A DNA stretch of 64,000 nt, taken from NCBI RefSeq assembly GCF_016906535.1, contig NC_057377.1:1364001-1428000 (forward strand), given 5' to 3'. The DNA comes from Rhizoctonia solani. Its lineage: Eukaryota; Basidiomycota; Agaricomycetes; Cantharellales; Ceratobasidiaceae. Of this stretch, positions 44,662 to 56,476 are shown in pieces; the stretch's first letter is position 1, and the number at the start of each line of letters is the position of its first letter. The position numbers and the translations under genes were made by a program. The notes beneath the pieces are model-generated. The model saw only the letters and a program-made list of their open reading frames with translations, did not search any database and was not told the DNA's origin.

Positions 44662-45679
44662 TAGGGACTGACGGCGGATACTCGTATCCGCAGATCACAC
44701 GGATCGAACTGATGTAATACCCGTACCCGTCCCAACCCGTGGCTGTGTGTGGCTATGTGGATACGGCGGGTACGGATATGCTGGACTCAACAGACCTGTA
44801 CCTACCCGATCCGTCAAACGCGGGTTTGATGCCGGGTACAATGTCTGAAATAATGAGCCTGTATAGTACCAAAAACAATATTATACATGCCTGAACCTCC
44901 CTGCCTTTACCAAGTTTGAATTCCTGTACTGATCCCCTATGTACAACCATATCGGCCCCTCTTTCAAACTACCTCCTCACCTGTTAGCAAAGCAGAAGCC
45001 TTGCAGGCCAGCGCATTAATTCAACACTTGGGTAATGTATCGAAAGCCTTAAATTGATCTATCCTCGGAAGAATGGCACTCGACATCTTGAGTGCGCCGT
45101 GTGAGTCAAGCCTTTGAACTAAAAGTACCAATTGGACTCATTATTTTGAATTCGTAAAGCCTCCTCACTCGACGTTGAGCGAGCATTCCTAGGAGGGAGA
45201 TTGGCTCTTAATTACCGCCAACATTGCACAAGTGTAGCTACGTTTCGCGCGAAGGTGAATGTTGGGTCCTAGTACGGCACACCTTTGTTAGCTGAAACTT
45301 GAGGCGTGTACGAAATGATTGAAGAAAGGGGTGCCACCAAGCCTGAGCCACTGGATCGAAGCGCATGGATAGTCTGGGTGGATACTTGAATGTTAAGGAT
45401 TATATTGCGTCTGTCTTTCCTATCAGTACTCTCTTCAAAGTTTACAACCCATAGCAATCTCACTATGTTGTTGCCTTATGTGGTATAATAAATTCAGCTG
45501 TTTGATTACACACAGAACTGCGGGTCAATCCGTGAGGACCCATCAAGATGATTTACCCACGGATAGCATACCCGCGGGTCCCAGTACCCAACCTGCACCA
45601 ATCCGGCACTGACTAATCGATCACGGGTCTTGCGGTTATTGGTGCGGATACGTGCGGATCGTATCCGTTTCCTTCCTTA
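44662..45679. mobile_element. hAT-like non-autonomous DNA transposon, about 1.0 kb
   Basis: An 8-bp direct repeat GTTCCAGA flanks the segment at 44654-44661 and 45680-45687, the target-duplication size of hAT elements. The left end reads TAGGGACTGACGGCGGATAC; the right end, reverse-complemented, reads TAAGGAAGGAAACGGATACG, an imperfect terminal inverted repeat. Both subterminal regions are full of CGGATAC and CCCGTACCCG motifs in opposite orientations, for example 44715-44740 and 45565-45595, as hAT elements often show. The interior encodes no transposase, so it must have depended on one elsewhere. The terminal repeats are not perfect, so the element may be old or the ends slightly misplaced. 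Confidence 0.5.
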
Positions 45680-45687
45680 GTTCCAGA

Positions 45688-46426
45688 GTGCTCCGGAGAT
45701 CCTCGGAGATCTCTGGGGCAAACATATCCAGACATCTCCAGGGCCGTCTGAAGCGTCCCAGAGCTAAGTAACCTGATTGAAGAACTCCAAAGAGAATGGG
45801 GATTTAATTGAGAAATCAATAAAAGCTCTACACTCCCTACTTATCTATGCCCTATACAATGATTTGCTATGTTAAAGCAAATCCTAAGTGTAGGCGCCTT
45901 ATATGCGCGCACGATTTTATATGATAAAATCAATGTTTTGGCGTACGTCATAGTCGCATTTTAAAGTTTGGGTGAGGTTTGCGACCAGCAAAGTTTGGCA
46001 ATTAGGCTGTGGTTGAGCAACGATCAAGGGAACCCACCCAAATATACCCACTACACCCACAGCTAGTGTATACAAACCGCCTTAGAGACAGTGTCCGTAG
46101 CTTGCAATAAGATCTAGCCGCCGCAAATTAGCCATGGATTATAGAAATTGATATATTTTACGATATGTTATTTTTATTTGCTTCTGACCACCATCCTCGC
46201 GGAATCTCAGCACTTGACGAGTATAATCTATGGGCCACTCTAATGTAATGCCACAAAAACAACGTTGGCGAGAAAACTAAACTAAAAATACGTACTTTAT
46301 ATAAGTGCATGATGGGGCTCTATTATGATCATTATTGTCCCATCTCAATCCACGTGATATTGATACCGAAGCCCGAGGCGATTAGTCATATAGCCGGCAT
46401 ATCCGATGCATCCTCTACTGTTGGCA
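45688..46426. other. intergenic between the hAT-like element and copy B
   Basis: About 740 bp with no gene. Around 46070-46090, gtgtatacaaaccgccttag resembles the promoter of copy A (ggtatataaaccgctttagg at 43734-43753), possibly a leftover of an additional lost copy. Confidence 0.4.
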
Positions 46427-46434
46427 TATATAAG
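46427..46434 (+). promoter_or_regulatory. TATA box of monooxygenase-like copy B
   Basis: TATATAAG 56 bp upstream of the ATG of copy B. Confidence 0.6.
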
Positions 46435-46489
46435 CTACCCGACTCACCGTCAGGTACAGGATCAACGTATTCAAAACCTGTGCTAAATC

Positions 46490-47081
46490 ATGTCGCGGAC
46501 TTACGATCACATCAAAGGAAAGATTATCCTCCATGCTCAGGCAAGCCCGAATCCCTGTGTATGAGCGGTTATATCCAACTGATTATACAAACGCATACAC
46601 AGGTGACATCCCAGGAGGGCCAAGGTGATAAGGTCGCATCACTCCTCAAAGTGATTCGAGACTATTCCAATAGTGATAAGGAGCCCGGTATGTATCCAAT
46701 GCTCTTTCAATCATGTATCTTGATCTGAACCTATCATGCCCAGGATGTCTCACCTATCGCGTCACCCGTAGCGGAAATGATTTCCTTATCTTTGAAGAGT
46801 GAGTGGATTAAGTTAAATGAGCTGGAGTTACTTAGAGCCGTATTAAATGATAGGTATGCCGATGGTGCTGCGATTCGAGCGTATGTAAATCCTTACTGGT
46901 CGTCGTGTGAATTCCTTCTGATTGTTCTGCGTAGTCATTTTGAGACCGAGGGATTCAAAAACCTGGTCAATGAGATGAAGACGGGTACATTAGCTGTTGG
47001 GGTAAGCTAGCTATAGTTTCGCCCTACGATCGCTTACCTCCTGGATAGGAACCGGACATCACCTACTATGAGGAAATTTAG
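46490..47081 (+). CDS. antibiotic-biosynthesis-monooxygenase-like protein, copy B
   Basis: Second tandem paralog. Exons: 46490-46540, 46603-46687, 46744-46798, 46854-46880, 46935-47001, 47049-47081; 318 nt, 105 residues, the same exon lengths as copy A (51, 85, 55, 27, 67, 33). Features: GKIILHAQVTSQEGQGD, EPGCLTYRVTRSGNDFLIFE, HFETEGFKNLVNEMKTG and the shared tail PDITYYEEI. Intron 1 again uses a GC donor (CAG/GCAAGC), while intron 2 uses GT. No stop or frame break, so probably functional. Substrate unknown. Confidence 0.8.
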
Positions 47082-47337
47082 TTTGTAAAGAATGTCATAC
47101 AGTGGAAGAAAGTTGCGTCCTTGAAATTGTATTTGAAGCTCCTCGGCGTGCTACTTCAAAATGAATTATAATTACCTATTCCGTGGCTTGAATGTCTTCA
47201 AATCTCGGACCGGCTATTCGTGCTCTCCGAGAACATATGCACATAGACTGTGATACGAAAATAGGAGCGTACCCATGGGATGAAGAAATTCCAATCAAAC
47301 CCTCCACCGAACCTCCACCTAACCATCGATCCTCGGA

Positions 47338-47345
47338 TATAAATA
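47338..47345 (+). promoter_or_regulatory. TATA box of monooxygenase-like copy C
   Basis: TATAAATA 59 bp upstream of the ATG of copy C, in line with the spacing in copies A and B. Confidence 0.6.
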
Positions 47346-47403
47346 CCAGGAATCGAATAGCCAAAGCAGCTTCAAACTTACATTCCACCACAAGCGCACA
47401 ACA

Positions 47404-48027
47404 ATGGCCGAGTCCTTTGAGCATTTCACTGGGAGGGTGATTACCCATGCGTTGGTATGCCAACTACAGGTGGTCAGAACGAGCCCAGCTAACTTTGATT
47501 CTATGCTTCATGTAGTTTACGGTGGAGGAGGGACATGCGGATGAGATTGCCAAAGCTCTGAAATCTGTCCAAGAGTACGCTCTGTCTGACAAGGAACCAG
47601 GCAAGCCGGACGTTAAAGATCAGCCTGTTGGACTTGAGGGCTAATTTGGACATGTACCGATAGGTTGCCTTACGTACCGTGTCAACCGCAGCGGCAACCA
47701 CTTCTTTATGTTTGAGGAGTGAGCCTACCAAATATATACACCCAAAGTCCGTGGTATCCACCGAGAACTTTATTAGATATACAAGTGCTGCGGCCATCAA
47801 CGAGTAAGATAGGTTGATTTTTTTCAGAGAGTTTAGTCCTAATAATGCTTCCCACTGTTTGTAGGCACCGTACCACCCCGCCATACGTTGCCCTAGGGGA
47901 ACTGGTCAAATCCAAGCCATTATTGGTCCCAGTAAGTGGTTGTTCATGTATGGGATAACTATAACCTAAATTCTTTCGTTGGTTCATAAAGGGTTCGCGC
48001 AAGGTATCTTTCTATGAGGAAATATAA
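47404..48027 (+). CDS. antibiotic-biosynthesis-monooxygenase-like protein, copy C
   Basis: Third tandem paralog, the most divergent. Exons: 47404-47454, 47516-47600, 47664-47718, 47777-47803, 47865-47931, 47992-48027; 321 nt, 106 residues. It has FEHFTGRVITHALFTVEEGH, the core EPGCLTYRVNRSGNHFFMFE, and the tail KVSFYEEI. The fifth exon has drifted: it reads HRTTPPYVALGELVKSKPLL where copies A and B have HFExEGFKNL, so the Phe-rich helix is lost and the pocket may differ. Here intron 1 uses GT but intron 2 uses a GC donor (CAG/GCAAGC), the reverse of copies A and B. Confidence 0.75.
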
Positions 48028-48381
48028 AAACAGCTTGGACTGTGGTTATGGATTTGGGATCTGAGCTAGCTATTTCATAAAAAGCAGACTTTTTGGTAGC
48101 TTGTAGTCAATAAATGAGATTAGACAAGAGCGATTCCATGTGCCTAAACAAAGCAGAAATGGCAAAAATGACGTCACAGCTGGGGACTTCTAGCACACAA
48201 GCGAACTCTAGGGAATTTCCAATCATCAAGGGAAGCGCTATGCATTTATGGCTAGGTGTCCTACATCGACGTCATGTACCACGACAAGCCATAGATGTAA
48301 CGGCACATAATCCTTCTCTTCACGTCAACCTGGCTATTATAACTAGCGCAGGCTGGGTCCTGAGAACTCTCCTTGTCTCCC
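48028..48381. other. intergenic before the tricalbin-like gene
   Basis: 354 bp, no coding features; must hold the copy C terminator and the promoter of the tether gene. Confidence 0.4.
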
Positions 48382-51300
48382 ATGGACTCAAAACGCATAC
48401 CCAAAGAGCCATTCTCTGCAGCCAATCCTGTCCCTAAAGTCGCCCACTTGTTTCGCAATGTGGTCGACCCGCAGAGTGCAACGAACTCCAAGGCCAGAAA
48501 GCTCGCCACAGGAAGGAAGGACGCAAAGAGAGACCAAAAGCGTACGGAAGATGCCGTCAACCGAATGGCTAGGGGCCAGACATTACAAGTCCAAGACCCA
48601 GTAACCGGAGAGGAGACGGTAAGCATGTCGAATATCAAATATACTGTATCTATACATACTGAGAGATATAATTGACTTCTAGACCATTAAGAATGCTGAC
48701 GAGGAAGCAACTCCTGGGGGAGAAACAACCAATTTTCGACAACATCCACTCCCGGAGCCTGACTGGCCGGCACACGGTCGTCATGTAAACACTCTGACGA
48801 CCCAGACTCTCCTCGGCATATGTGCTGCATACACCACCCTACCGCTTCTCACGTATTTCTTCTTCATACTATTACCTGCTTTGCCATTTGTTGGATCTCC
48901 TCGAACATGGCACGTTGGCTGGGTATCACTAGCTCCGGGAATGCCCATGTTCTGGGCTTTAAGCCTCGTTGCACCATCGTTTATAGCTTATGTCCTCATA
49001 TATAGACTTCACGCTGAAGCCACGATCGACTATGAGGCCCATGTATGGGATTCCGAGCGTAAACGAGGGGAAACCAGTGCAATGTCTGCAAAGGAAAGCG
49101 AGCACTCTTTTAATGAAGGGGCTATCCATGAAAGTGTAGAGTGGGGAAACGGATTTCTCAAGGGATTATGGCCTTCTATCGACCCCGGTTTATTTACCAG
49201 CGTGATCGATATGCTTGAGGATGTTATGCAGGCATCTATGCCTCGTATCGTTAATTCAATTAGAGTAAGCGACCTTGGCCAGGGAAGCGTTGCACCCAGG
49301 ATCACAGGCATACGGGCATTACCACTGAGAAGGACGGAGGAAGGTGACATTCAGGGCGAACATGTAGTGAGTAGCAACCTTATAGCCAAGTTAGTTCGAG
49401 CCTCCATTAATGTTGGTATAAAGAATCTAGAACTTTCGTTTGCATACCATGCGAATCCAAGCGGAGCTTCGGCTAGTAGTAAAGCGCAAAACGCACAGTA
49501 TGTAGTTTGAAGTACTAAAGTTCGCCGTAAATTAATATATATAATAGCATTGTGGTAGATTTCTTCGTTGGTGCAAGGTGAGACCGCAACGAATGTCAAT
49601 TTTTTTGAGCTTACTCTCGATATGATATATTCTAGAGGATTTTTTGGAGTTCAAATTCGTAAGTTATATCTTCTGTCAATGAAACCGATTATAACGACCC
49701 AATAGCTGTATGGGTTGAAATTTCTGGAGCAATTGGGACAGCTCGAGCAAGACTCGAACTAATGCCCAATCCACCTTTGTATGTCTCTTTTGACCACTCG
49801 CTTAGCTGGATACTTACAGTCTGTCGTAGCATAAAGACAGCAGTCGTGACATTACTTGGACTTCCTCGGATTTCAATCTCTGTGGTGCCGCTTCACCAGC
49901 ACTTTACCAACATCATGAATCTGCCGTTGGTCAGCACATTTATATCAAACTCGGTCAACACTGCCGTTGCACAATATGTTGCTCCCAAGAGCCTGAAACT
50001 AGACGTACAAAGGCTTATCAGTGGCGATGACGTCAAGAGAGGTACGCCGAGCCACTGTCTCAGTCACCAGTCTAACCGTGATGACGGATTTCAGATACGG
50101 ACGCTATTGGAATTCTGGTCGTAACCATCCATCGTGCAACGGAACTCAAGGTGGCCGACCTGGATGGTGGATCGGGTTAGTTTTCCTTAATGATTCATTC
50201 ATAATCAACAGTACTCAATCAGTACCCGACCTGACGTCGGGACCCCAGTAGACCCATACGTTACACTAGCCTTTTCACGCCTGGGAAGGCCTTTGTTTTC
50301 CACGCGAATAATTTCCGATCGCTCGCCCGTCTGGGAGGAAACTACAATAGTACTAGTCGGCCCAGATGCGGTTGCTGCTCGGGAAAAGCTTAGTTTACAA
50401 CTATGGGACTCGGATCGAATTAGCGCGGATGACGTGCTTGGTACTGTGGATATTGACATAGCCAGTAAGCTTGCCGTCCAAACGCCCGATTTACATGCTA
50501 ATGATGACTTCAGCCTTAATCCGCAAAAAGAATCAATCTTTCCGGAGTATTGAGCCAATCACCAAGGGGGAAGGGAGCTTGGAATTTACGGTCGGTTTTT
50601 ACGAAAAAACGGACCCCAATCCTTCTTTCCGGGCGGAGAAATGGAAAAGAAAGCTACCTAGTCCAGAGGAGACTCGGTCTAACGAACCCGTTGACACGTC
50701 TGATTCGACCGATGCGAATGGACCCCATGACGAAGAAATCATCCGGCCAGACAACGCTCTGAATGATTTGGAGGCAGCTGTTATGACCTGTGCACCGGAT
50801 CCAGATTTGCCGTCTGGTATTTTGTCAATTCAAGTGCACGAAATGCGCGATTTGGGGTTCAAGCTCAACAAGGGAACCAAGGGCAGAGGCCACGGACCTG
50901 GGAGCAGTGAAGAGGAAGAAGAAGAAGAAGGTGATGGCCTGCCCTCTGCCTACTGTGTGGTACTAGTAAACGATCAGAAGGTAGGCCATTATCTTTGTAA
51001 TTTCTTCTCATTTAGTTTTAACACACGCATAGATCTACAAAACTCGTGTCAAACCAATTACCTCTTCGCCTTTCTTTAATGCTGGTGGGTACATGCGTGC
51101 ATATTTAACTAGTTTGACGTGCTGAAGTGATTGCGTAGCTACGGAGCGATTCTGCAAGGACTGGCGTAGGGCTCATGTCACGATTGTTGCGCGGGATGCC
51201 CGAATGAGAGAAAACAACCCAATTATCGGTGCCACTACGATCAAAGTAAGCGTTTCTGTTGATTGCCGAGGTAGCCACTGAATTGCTTGGAACAGCTGTC

Positions 51301-52443
51301 CGAAGCATTCGCTGAATCTTCTCAGTTCACACAGCTTTGTCCCTTGGAGGGAGGGATTGGTTACGGACGTATACGTGTATCTTTGCTATTTAGGTAAGTG
51401 AATTGTATCGCATATCGATGGCGCGCATACATCTTTATCCCCGTTATAGGCCAACCACAGCGCGGCTACCTGCAAATATCCTTGGGTTCTCTGTTGGTAC
51501 TATTCAACTTCACGGCGTCAAAGTGCTACCGGACAACAATCATACCGATTTCCAGGATGCTCAAGTTCGGCTTCGAACCTCCGATGTAAAGGAGCGGATA
51601 TCTAGAAAGGCGGCGGAGGCCCAAGAGGATGGCTCGGTGGAATGGAATTCAGAAAAGGTTGAGCCCGTTCAGCTACCGATACAGAAGCGACACGGTGCCG
51701 CGCTGCTCTTGCAGTTCACGACAAAGCGCGCCCTCGGCCCACAGAAGACGATCGCACATGCTACATTGTGGCTACGTGATCTGGTTGATGGAGAGCGCAC
51801 GACAATAAGAGTTGCCTTGTGGAATGTGGATGGCAAATCGGCCGAGTACATTCAGCAAAACTACATTCCTCCGTTGGATTCAACCGAATCCACAATCGAC
51901 ACCGATGGGCACGATGCAAAGCAAATCGGGGCGGTAGAACTTGACGTCTGCGCGATTGCGGGTCTTGGCAACATACACCAGAAGATTCTTGATAACTCTG
52001 ATCCACTTAAAAAACAGAAGTGGGAAGAGTATGAAGTACAGGACGCAGCCGGCTTACGCGATACGGTCGGACTCGATCAAGAAGGAGAACATGGCATTAG
52101 AGAACCAGAGGGACAGAATTTCAGGATCGAAAGTGATCAAGCGGATGACCAGGCTTTACGTTCGACTGACGACGAGTGGACTGATACTAATAAGTCTCAC
52201 GACGCAGATGGTACTGGAGAAGATAGCGAGAGTGAAAGAGACGGAAGGCGTGGACCGGTTCAGATGTTCAAGGATTGGAAGCAACACGAGCACGAGCTTC
52301 ACCGGGAGCACCGCGGCTTTATGCAGACAAAGCCGATGCGCACCGCCAATTGGTTAAAGGATGGCGTCAAGAAAGGTGGCCACAAAGTTCAGCAACGGTT
52401 TGCCCAGCACTCGCGCGAGCCAGAAATCGAGACCGAAGTTTGA
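48382..52443 (+). CDS. tricalbin/extended-synaptotagmin-like membrane contact tether
   Basis: ER membrane protein with a lipid-transfer SMP domain and C2 domains, of the kind that bridges ER and plasma membrane. Exons: 48382-48618, 48683-49497, 49548-49577, 49636-49658, 49706-49778, 49830-50041, 50095-50175, 50252-50464, 50514-50980, 51033-51084, 51139-51245, 51296-51393, 51450-52443; 3402 nt, 1133 residues. Two hydrophobic segments near residues 130-195 (LLTYFFFILLPALPFV; FWALSLVAPSFIAYVLIY) form the membrane hairpin. The SMP region follows (VEWGNGFLKGLWPSIDP, IVVDFFVGARGFFGVQIPVW). C2A shows ILVVTIHRATELKVADL, GSDPYVTLAF and LQLWDSDRISADDVLG. C2B starts at GILSIQVHEMRDLGFKL with an acidic run (EEEEEEEGD). 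A third C2-like part and a charged tail follow. The apparent in-frame stop at 49578 disappears when intron 49578-49635 is removed. Confidence 0.85.
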
Positions 52444-52759
52444 GGATGAAGGAGTTCGCTCTTGAACGAAAATGCTGCCTGCAAGTGTATCAATAGGACA
52501 GTTGGTGACAGCATAGCCACCGAGATGTATTTAATTTAATTGTAGCCACTTGATCGCTGTGACCTTAACCCATTTACAAATTGGAGTTGATCAGGGACGA
52601 TCTGCCTTTCAACGACGACAAGATACTGTATTGCACTATCTTTGAGCCAGTCGCTATTGCCATTACTTGAATAAAAGTTATAGACGCTAAAGTCTGTGTA
52701 CCGTTATATCATTGTCATCGACCTGTTCCATTGCCTTTCGATTATCAACTTCACTTTCG
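52444..52759. other. intergenic, no gene recognised
   Basis: 316 bp between the tether gene and the PFKFB-type gene, with no coding features. Confidence 0.4.
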
Positions 52760-54808
52760 ATGGCTGCACCACTTTATACAACTGCTTCTGGAAGGCTTTG
52801 GCATGCGGGAAATATCCTGATTGTTTGCGTTGGCCTTCCAGGTCAGATTGCCCCTTTTATAACGCTCTATCTATATTGTCTCACTCTAAAGTAGCTAGAG
52901 GAAAGACTCATATCGCTCGTGCGATTGAACGATATCTGCGATGGATGGGTGTCAAGATTAAAGTGTTTTCACTGGGGGATTATCGTCGTCGGTTGCTTGG
53001 TGGTGCACAGCAACTCCCTCCAGATTATTTCACATTGGGTGAGTGTGGAATCGCTCTGGGCCATTGGGAATTCAAGGCTGGAGGGTTTTAAAGGAGAAAA
53101 ATCACCCGAAACAGCAAAGCTGAGAACAAGTATACGAGAAGGATGTGAGCAAATGGTCGTTGACTTTTTCAATAAGGAGGGAGGCCAGGTTGCGATTTAC
53201 GACGCCAATAATGGGACGAAACAAAGTAGGAAAACTGTAGGAGAAAGGTTCGAAAAGCTCGGCGTTCATGTGATCTTCCTTGGTGAGTACATCTTTCATA
53301 TCCTATTGTGTCTGCTGATGGCGCGAATAGAATCTATGTGTGACAATCAGGATATTGTTATATCTAACATCCGTAGTGTGAAGATATCATCACCCGATGT
53401 AAGTTTGATTCGGTTGGGCGAGCTTGAGGTAGAGAATGCAATATTCTTTGGTTCCTAGTATAAAGGATGGGATCCCGAGAAAGCCATTGAAGATTACATG
53501 TTGCGTATCAAAGATCACGAGATACACTACGAAGAAGTCGATGAGACCAACTGGCCCCATATCAAGATTATTAACGTGGGTTCCTATCATCATTCGCGAT
53601 TGGACATTTTAATACGTGTCCCAATAGGTCGGGGAGAAGATTATGATCAATGTACGTTACCAATGTTAAGGAGAACACTACTAATTCGTTTCGTATCTAG
53701 AAAATCTACGGCTATCTACAAACTCGAATCATTTTCTTCCTAATGAACATCCATAACAAGTACCGTACCATTTATTTTGCTCGAGTGGGTACCAGGACCA
53801 GGCGATATAAATATTATCTTGATTTTTTTTTGTTTGTGCAGTCCGGACAATCGCTTATCGAACACTCTTATAAAGCTGATTCAGACTTATCTGAAGCTGG
53901 ATGGGAGTACTCGGAGAAGCTAATGAATTTTGTACTACAGCGGCGTGAAAAGCACCTCGCTGAGCGCAAAAAATTAGGGACAGCAGTTGATGAGAACAAG
54001 AAACTTACGGTAAGTCGCTACATCTATCAATCCTGAAAGATCATTTAATTTCTACCTCCCTTAGATTTGGACTTCTACGCGCCGTCGCTCCCACCATACT
54101 GCCTGGCCCTTCCAAAAGTTGGGGTATCGGGTCGTCGAGAAGAACCAGATGTGCGAAATTAATCCAGGTGTTTGGGACGGCCTGTCCCCAGAGTTGGCAC
54201 GGGAGAGATACCCAGACGAGTGGGCTAGATTCTTGCGTGACCCCTATGCGCACCGCGCTCCTCGCGCCGAAAGCTACCACGACCTATGTGGTGGGTAAAC
54301 CTTTTTATACCCGGGTCAGCTCTTGAATATATTTGCAGTGCGTCTCGAACCCATTATTGTGGAGCTTGAGCATGAGCAAGACGATCTACTAATCATTACT
54401 CACGCATCCGTTATTCGCTGCCTGTATGTACCATTATCCATGATTTCTAAGTAGCACACTGACTTATTCCCAATTCTCAGGCTTGCTTATTTGATCGGAT
54501 TACCTTCCTCTGAAGTGCCGGCGGTGGAGATCGCACGTGGTGACTTGATCCAAGTCACGCCGACATCTTACGGCGTACACAGTGAGGCATTCCACTTTTG
54601 GTCAGGACCTGAAGGACATCCAACGGAATACGAAAATTACGCCGAGTCAACCATGGGGAAGAGTGACATCCCTACTATCGAAGAACAAGAGGAAACGCAC
54701 AGTGTTAAGAGCGTTGACGAGGCGAAGACCTTCTCCGAGGCTGCTGCTATTCAGAAAGCTACCGACACCGGCGATACCGTCTTCACGCTACCAGTCAGTG
54801 GACTATAG
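52760..54808 (+). CDS. 6-phosphofructo-2-kinase with degenerate fructose-2,6-bisphosphatase domain
   Basis: Makes fructose-2,6-bisphosphate, the activator of glycolytic phosphofructokinase. Exons: 52760-52841, 52895-53038, 53094-53282, 53331-53398, 53459-53575, 53628-53651, 53701-53784, 53842-54009, 54065-54290, 54339-54423, 54481-54808; 1515 nt, 504 residues. The kinase half has the Walker A loop VGLPARGKTHIAR, FSLGDYRR, YDANNGTKQSR, and SVKISSPDYKGWDPE. The C-terminal histidine-phosphatase half starts YFARSGQSLIEH: the catalytic His of the usual RHG triad is Ser. The usual Glu-bearing loop (GVCEE type) reads EINPGVWDGLS. The second His remains (THASVIRCLL). The enzyme is therefore probably kinase-only, as known for yeast Pfk26. 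The tail is Ser/Glu-rich. Confidence 0.92.
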
Positions 54809-55189
54809 ACATTGCCCATAGCTAGGCTAAAGCCCATAATATTTCAATGTGGATATATGCTTGAACCAAATAATTATTAACATCTCAATTTTCAGCGCAT
54901 GAGAACGCCTGACTGAAACCTACTCTGTCTGGGCGACCATACACTGGAAACTCTTGATATTTATATAGTTATAGTGCCTAACTTAAAACAAGAAACAACT
55001 CGCATTCAGCTTTCACTCACGGATCCTACCTAACTGTATGTAAAGCCAATCTGATTGGGTTCATCAGTACCTAGTATACAATGCAAACGTTGAAAACGGC
55101 AAAGAGCGACTGTGACTTTTAGAAAATACATAGAAATTTGGTTATTTCGCCATGGATATCATCCTCTACTTATTGAGACCTTGCCAATA
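54809..55189. other. intergenic between convergent genes
   Basis: 381 bp between the stops of the PFKFB-type gene and SAP-like paralog 1, AT-rich, no coding features. Confidence 0.4.
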
Positions 55190-56476
55190 TCAATAGGATA
55201 CCATGTTCACTGGCTCCTGTGTCCTTACACCATCAAAATCGAGTTTTCCATATTTCCGACATCTCAACATGCCCCAGACTTTATTTCCGCCACGAAACCT
55301 CAGGTACCCGTATTGAGTCTCGGAAGGTCCAAACGCCAAGTTATGCTCTTCGTGCCCCTGGTGTCGGATAGGTTTTGTGGTAGTAATAGGCATCCGTGCT
55401 ACGAACCGAATCCATATACCAATTCCACCATCATACAGTCTGCACTTCTCCGATTTGAACTTTCCATTCAAACCCAGGAGCGCGAAATTGCCGGTGAGGG
55501 ATCTTCCGTCTGCAGTAAGTCGTACGTCCATGTCTCCCTTGAGCCACTTGGGCGATGCAGTGCGCCACGGTGCGGGAAGAGGCGATATGGTATGATCCGT
55601 CACGCAAAGCTCCCAACGACCGGACACCACATCTGCGATCAGGGGCGCAAGACTTTGGGGCCAGTGAGTGAGTGGGCCGCGAGAGGATCGGGAGCCAAGC
55701 GCCCTAAACCTACTCGAGGTAAACGGATCATTTTCGATGTCACTATCAGTATCTGTCTCGCTAGTCGGTTCTGACCCCATCCTAAGCTTAATCTCCTGGA
55801 GGGCATTCTCTGCCAATACGGGGTCCCATCGCACCGATTTCTTGAATTTCGCCACTGCGAAGATTTTTGCTCGTGGAAGAGATAATTTCTTCGGGGATTT
55901 GGTTATCGGGGTCGAGCACAGGTTAGTGTCGTCGGCAAGGGGTTGAGCGATCTTTGTTGAAATAGTATGCTGGGCTTCCCTCGTTTCACCTGAGAAACCT
56001 GGAGAGATAGGTTCTTCATTTTGCTCAAATTCATTCTGCAATTGATTCGTTGAAAAATTCTTCTGTAAGAGATCTAGACCCAGGCCTAGGGCGCGAGAGG
56101 AGGCTGAGTACTCGTCTCGTTTCTGTTCCTCTAGAATAACGAGGCCTCTCGGAACTTCTGGAAGTGGGCTGTTGACAAATAGCTCTAGTTGGTTACGGAG
56201 AGCAGCCAAAGTATCGCTAGTTGGAAGACCATAATGCGCACATTGTGCTCGAAACCATGCTTTCGGCCTGATAAATGTCGCATATGATCAGCCACTGTTG
56301 GATCATCAGAGAAGCTTGACATACATGTAATTTCCTCTTATAACGTGACCAGAGCCACGTACTAGGAGATATCGCAACTGTTTTGCCTCAACTCGCGGAA
56401 TGTTTCCATATAGGAGATTGGTGCCATCAAAGGTGAAAACGGCAGTGGTGTGAGCAGAAGTAGAGATACGAGACAT
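55190..56476 (-). CDS. unrecognised SAP-like nuclear protein, paralog 1
   Basis: Two exons, 56476-56325 and 56267-55190; 1230 nt, 409 residues. The N-terminus has a small conserved segment (FTFDGTNLLYGNIPRVEAKQL) present in the neighbouring paralog, then a SAP-like helix pair WFRAQCAHYGLPTSDTLAAL with RNQL. A disordered middle follows. A C-terminal domain of about 150 residues starts at VSGRWELCV and contains DVRLTADGRSLTGNFALLGL, YGYLRFRGG and GKLDFDGVR, a beta-rich pattern. The SAP-like part suggests DNA or chromatin binding; the C-terminal domain matches nothing I know. Paralog 2 lies just upstream in the same direction, so this is a tandem duplication. Confidence 0.7.

Noticed and set aside
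49578..49620. In-frame stop in the tricalbin-like gene, suggesting a pseudogene
   Set aside because: Removing a normal 58-nt GT-AG intron (49578-49635) takes out the stop and restores the SMP-domain sequence GARGFFGVQ.
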